From the NCBI GenBank assembly GCA_017454815.1, contig JAFTCG010000058.1:1-33906 (forward strand): a DNA stretch of 33,906 nucleotides, written 5' to 3'. The position numbers and the translations under genes are program-made. Under the pieces are notes generated by a model that saw nothing but the letters and a program-made list of their open reading frames with translations, had not been told where the DNA came from and did not search any database. Source of the DNA: Clostridia bacterium. GTDB taxonomy: Bacteria > Bacillota > Clostridia > Oscillospirales > Acutalibacteraceae. Shown here piece after piece: positions 31,719 through 33,906 of the stretch (position 1 is the first letter of the stretch; each line of letters starts with the position of its first letter).

Positions 31719-33569
31719 ATGTATTGTCCGAATTGCGAAAATGAGATGAAAAACGGTGAGAAGTTTTGCGGAAAATGCGGCGCGAGAATTCCAGAGGCTC
31801 AAACGGCGGAAGCAACGAGCACACAGCCGAAGGAGCAACCGCAGTTGCGTCAGCCCGACCAATCCCAAAACAAAACGCCCTCAAAAAAGAACAAAACCGC
31901 AATTGCCATTATTGCGATCGTCCTTGTGATCGCCCTGATCGTCGGCTCGGTGATATTGGTTTTGCGCAACAAAGGTGACGACCGTCCCGAAGGATACGAC
32001 GCGGAATATACGCTCAACACCTTCTGCGTTTTTTCATCAAAGAATATTAAAGACTCAAAAGAATGCGAGATCAGCGTCGACAGCGACGACGGGGAAGAGA
32101 TTGGCAAAAGCTATCACGTCACCTTCAAGCTGACGCAGGAAAAGCCGAACGTTCAGCTCAACCTTGTCGAATCCGTTTACGTCGTCAGCATCAGTTACGA
32201 AAACGTCTCCGCAAAGCATAAACTCACAACGGACAAAAGCTGCGAGAATAACATGATGACGTTTGACGTCGAGAACATAAAAGCAGAGCCGGAAGTCACC
32301 CCCGACGGCGAAGAAGCCTTATTTCACGCAAATGAACAATTATATCTTTCTGTTTTGGAAAAATACAGGCATCTGCAGGGACTATACGACGCATACTATG
32401 AGATTATAGGGCCCGATTATCGCCCTGCCACGGATGAATCGGATAGTATTTCCAAAGAAATATCTGATTATATTTCCGAAAACAAGCTTGTTTCGACTGC
32501 TATGAACAACCAGGATTATTGGTTTTCAGAGATTCATTATTCTTTTGTCGACATCGACCAAAACGGAGTGAGCGAGCTTGTGATCGGAACAAAGACCCTT
32601 CTGTTCCCGGAATCATCAGTTGGCATTGAGGTTATTTACACCCAAAAAGACGGAGAGTTTTATGAGCTGATTTCCGGCGGCATGAGCTTGTTTTTGGAGA
32701 TCTATTCAGGCGGTTACATTGAATTCGGTACCACCAGTCCGTCAAAGGCGTTTTATGTGATCTCGCCGGACGATCCGACGACGCTCGAGAAGAAATACGA
32801 ATTCACATATGATGCATACGGGCTTGAAAACGAGAAGTTCTACAACTTCGATAAAGAGGTCGCAAAGGACGAATACTATTCGGTTATTGAAAAGATTACC
32901 GGCTCAACAGACAGAGAAAACAGGAAAAATACAGTCGAGCTCAACTGGCATTCGATAAACGAGATCGAAAACAGCGAAGCTACGGCAAAACAGGCTACGA
33001 CAGAGCCGACCACAACAAAACCGTCCACGACCACGGCTGATCTGACCAAGACTCTGTTTTCCAAGCTCGAAGGAAATAGCTTTGTATTCTCATCAGGAGT
33101 AGGCGGCTGGGGAACAGAGCTCAAGATAAAACCCGATGGATCATTTTCCGGTGAATATCATGACTGGGATGCGGTTTCCGACGATGAAAATGCGCCAAAC
33201 GGCAATTTGGCTAAATGCACGTTTAACGGAAAGTTTTCAAATTTGAAAAAAGTCAATGATTACACCTATTCAATGGACATATCTCACATAGAATATGAAA
33301 ACGAACCGGGTACGTCTGAAATCATAGACGGCATGAAATATGAGTACACGACTCCGTACGGCATGGAAGGAAGCGGGCCTGTATTGATCTATACGCCCGA
33401 CGCTCCTGTGTCAGAATTGCCTGAACAATTCCTCTCGTGGGCTTGCCACCTGAAAGGAAGCTCGGATCTTGACGGCAAGCTGGGATTTTACGGCTTGTTT
33501 AACACGTCTCAGAAGTTTGACGCCGACTTCGGAGACGGCGCAGGCTTTGCAGGGTTTGATGAAGGATAG
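31719..33569 (+). CDS. Zinc-ribbon, single-pass membrane protein with large outer domain
   Basis: 616 residues from ATG at 31719, 9 nt after AGAGGAG; the preceding TTG at 31716 is also possible. The N-terminus is a zinc ribbon (Cys3-Cys6 and Cys17-Cys20, 'CPNC...CGKC'). A charged, Gln/Pro-rich linker, one membrane helix (about 60-82) and a long outer part follow. Around residues 275-290, 'VDIDQNGVSELVIG' resembles a calcium-binding or FG-GAP-like strand. A Thr-rich linker (about 'TTEPTTTKPSTTTAD') separates a last beta-rich domain ('KLEGNSFVFSSGVGGWGTELKIKPDGSFSGEY'). The layout resembles TcaA-like or other zinc-ribbon-anchored Firmicutes surface proteins; function is unknown. It has its own promoter. 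Confidence 0.85.
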   Translation: MYCPNCENEMKNGEKFCGKCGARIPEAQTAEATSTQPKEQPQLRQPDQSQNKTPSKKNKTAIAIIAIVLVIALIVGSVILVLRNKGDDRPEGYDAEYTLNTFCVFSSKNIKDSKECEISVDSDDGEEIGKSYHVTFKLTQEKPNVQLNLVESVYVVSISYENVSAKHKLTTDKSCENNMMTFDVENIKAEPEVTPDGEEALFHANEQLYLSVLEKYRHLQGLYDAYYEIIGPDYRPATDESDSISKEISDYISENKLVSTAMNNQDYWFSEIHYSFVDIDQNGVSELVIGTKTLLFPESSVGIEVIYTQKDGEFYELISGGMSLFLEIYSGGYIEFGTTSPSKAFYVISPDDPTTLEKKYEFTYDAYGLENEKFYNFDKEVAKDEYYSVIEKITGSTDRENRKNTVELNWHSINEIENSEATAKQATTEPTTTKPSTTTADLTKTLFSKLEGNSFVFSSGVGGWGTELKIKPDGSFSGEYHDWDAVSDDENAPNGNLAKCTFNGKFSNLKKVNDYTYSMDISHIEYENEPGTSEIIDGMKYEYTTPYGMEGSGPVLIYTPDAPVSELPEQFLSWACHLKGSSDLDGKLGFYGLFNTSQKFDADFGDGAGFAGFDEG

Positions 33570-33906
33570 GAAAGCTGTATTGCTGAATTAAAAAGTTTCA
33601 GCATAAGGGGGTTGTCGCATTTAGCGAAAAGCGGGTAGCACCCGCCGGCAAGCCGTGGCGGCGAGTCGCCGCTGACAAGCCGTGCCGGTGTTTATCTGAA
33701 TCTTTACCGAAGTGCGCGAGCCGGAAGAAAAGCCCCGCTGCTATGCCGTGTTGGTATTAATCTGACTTTTTCATAGAGTGCGCGAGCAAGAAGTGAAATA
33801 ATATATCATATTATTAGCTCGCCCTCAATGCTGCAAATCAACTGCCTGCTTCCACGGCATTGATCAAACGGTACGTTTGTACGAGCCGGTAAAGTAAATG
33901 AAAAGC
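33570..33906. other. Gene-free tail with degenerate repeats
   Basis: No ORF with a ribosome binding site is seen up to the window edge. The stretch holds a GC-rich palindrome (GCGGCGA/TCGCCGC, about 33658-33672), a repeated CAAGCCGTG, and two 49-nt degenerate direct repeats (33679-33727 and 33745-33793). It resembles an intergenic repeat array more than a gene. Confidence 0.5.
33679..33793. repeat. Two degenerate 49-nt direct repeats
   Basis: Copies at 33679-33727 and 33745-33793 have equal length and share about 36 of 49 positions. The conserved ends are GCCGTG at the left and GTGCGCGAGC..GAAG at the right. A 17-nt spacer separates them. The AAGCCGTG start also occurs just upstream near 33643-33651, so a third, shorter copy may exist. 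Confidence 0.6.

Noticed and set aside
33570..33906. CRISPR array
   Set aside because: Only two clear copies with many mismatches and no regular spacers; the repeats are degenerate intergenic sequence.

Overview
The window looks like a piece of chromosome from a Gram-positive, anaerobic Clostridia-type bacterium, most plausibly a gut member of the Oscillospirales (Ruminococcaceae/Oscillospiraceae-like). The reasons are strong purine-rich ribosome binding sites, textbook sigma-A promoters with 17-bp spacers, a yhbY-nadD-yqeK-rsfS-leuS gene order typical of Firmicutes, lipoproteins with Firmicutes-type signal peptides, and secreted proteins carrying FIVAR-like helical repeats with dockerin-type C-termini. 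The species assignment is inference; no rRNA is present.

Layout. (1) 1-2017: the 3' end of a beta-propeller-like gene, about 470 bp of structured non-coding DNA, a minus-strand tRNA-Thr/tRNA-Tyr unit with its own promoter and terminator, and a palindromic element that overlaps the start of a 25-codon ORF. (2) 2018-4317: a condensation/acyltransferase-fold enzyme (+) converging on an SGNH esterase (-). (3) 4426-15524: one long minus-strand run of twelve housekeeping genes that starts at a strong promoter near 15.57 kb: lipoprotein, mreB, mreC, mreD, mrdA (PBP2), ftsY, rdgB, yhbY, nadD, yqeK, rsfS, leuS. Gaps are short and several genes overlap by 4 bp. It joins cell elongation, membrane targeting of ribosomes, nucleotide clean-up, NAD synthesis, ribosome maturation and leucine charging.

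(4) 15525-29192: a plus-strand surface and secretion region. It holds a secreted parallel beta-helix protein, a transglutaminase-like lipoprotein, a complete capE-capF-capG cassette predicted to make UDP-N-acetyl-L-fucosamine from UDP-GlcNAc, and two very large secreted proteins (1079 and 1048 aa). The two large proteins have unassigned N-terminal regions, FIVAR-like three-helix repeats and related C-terminal modules ending in dockerin-like paired calcium loops. (5) 29221-31504: a bidirectional terminator, an AraC-family regulator with an inverted repeat around its -10 box, and an ArsC/Spx-like thioredoxin-fold protein overlapping an EamA-type exporter. (6) 31586-33906: a zinc-ribbon, single-pass membrane protein with a large outer domain, then a gene-free tail with a degenerate 49-nt tandem-like repeat.

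The housekeeping genes are secure. The most interesting part is region 4: a sugar-nucleotide cassette with no transferase or polymerase beside it, set among secreted proteins of unknown function, two of which carry dockerins whose predicted recognition residues are matched within each protein but differ between the proteins.
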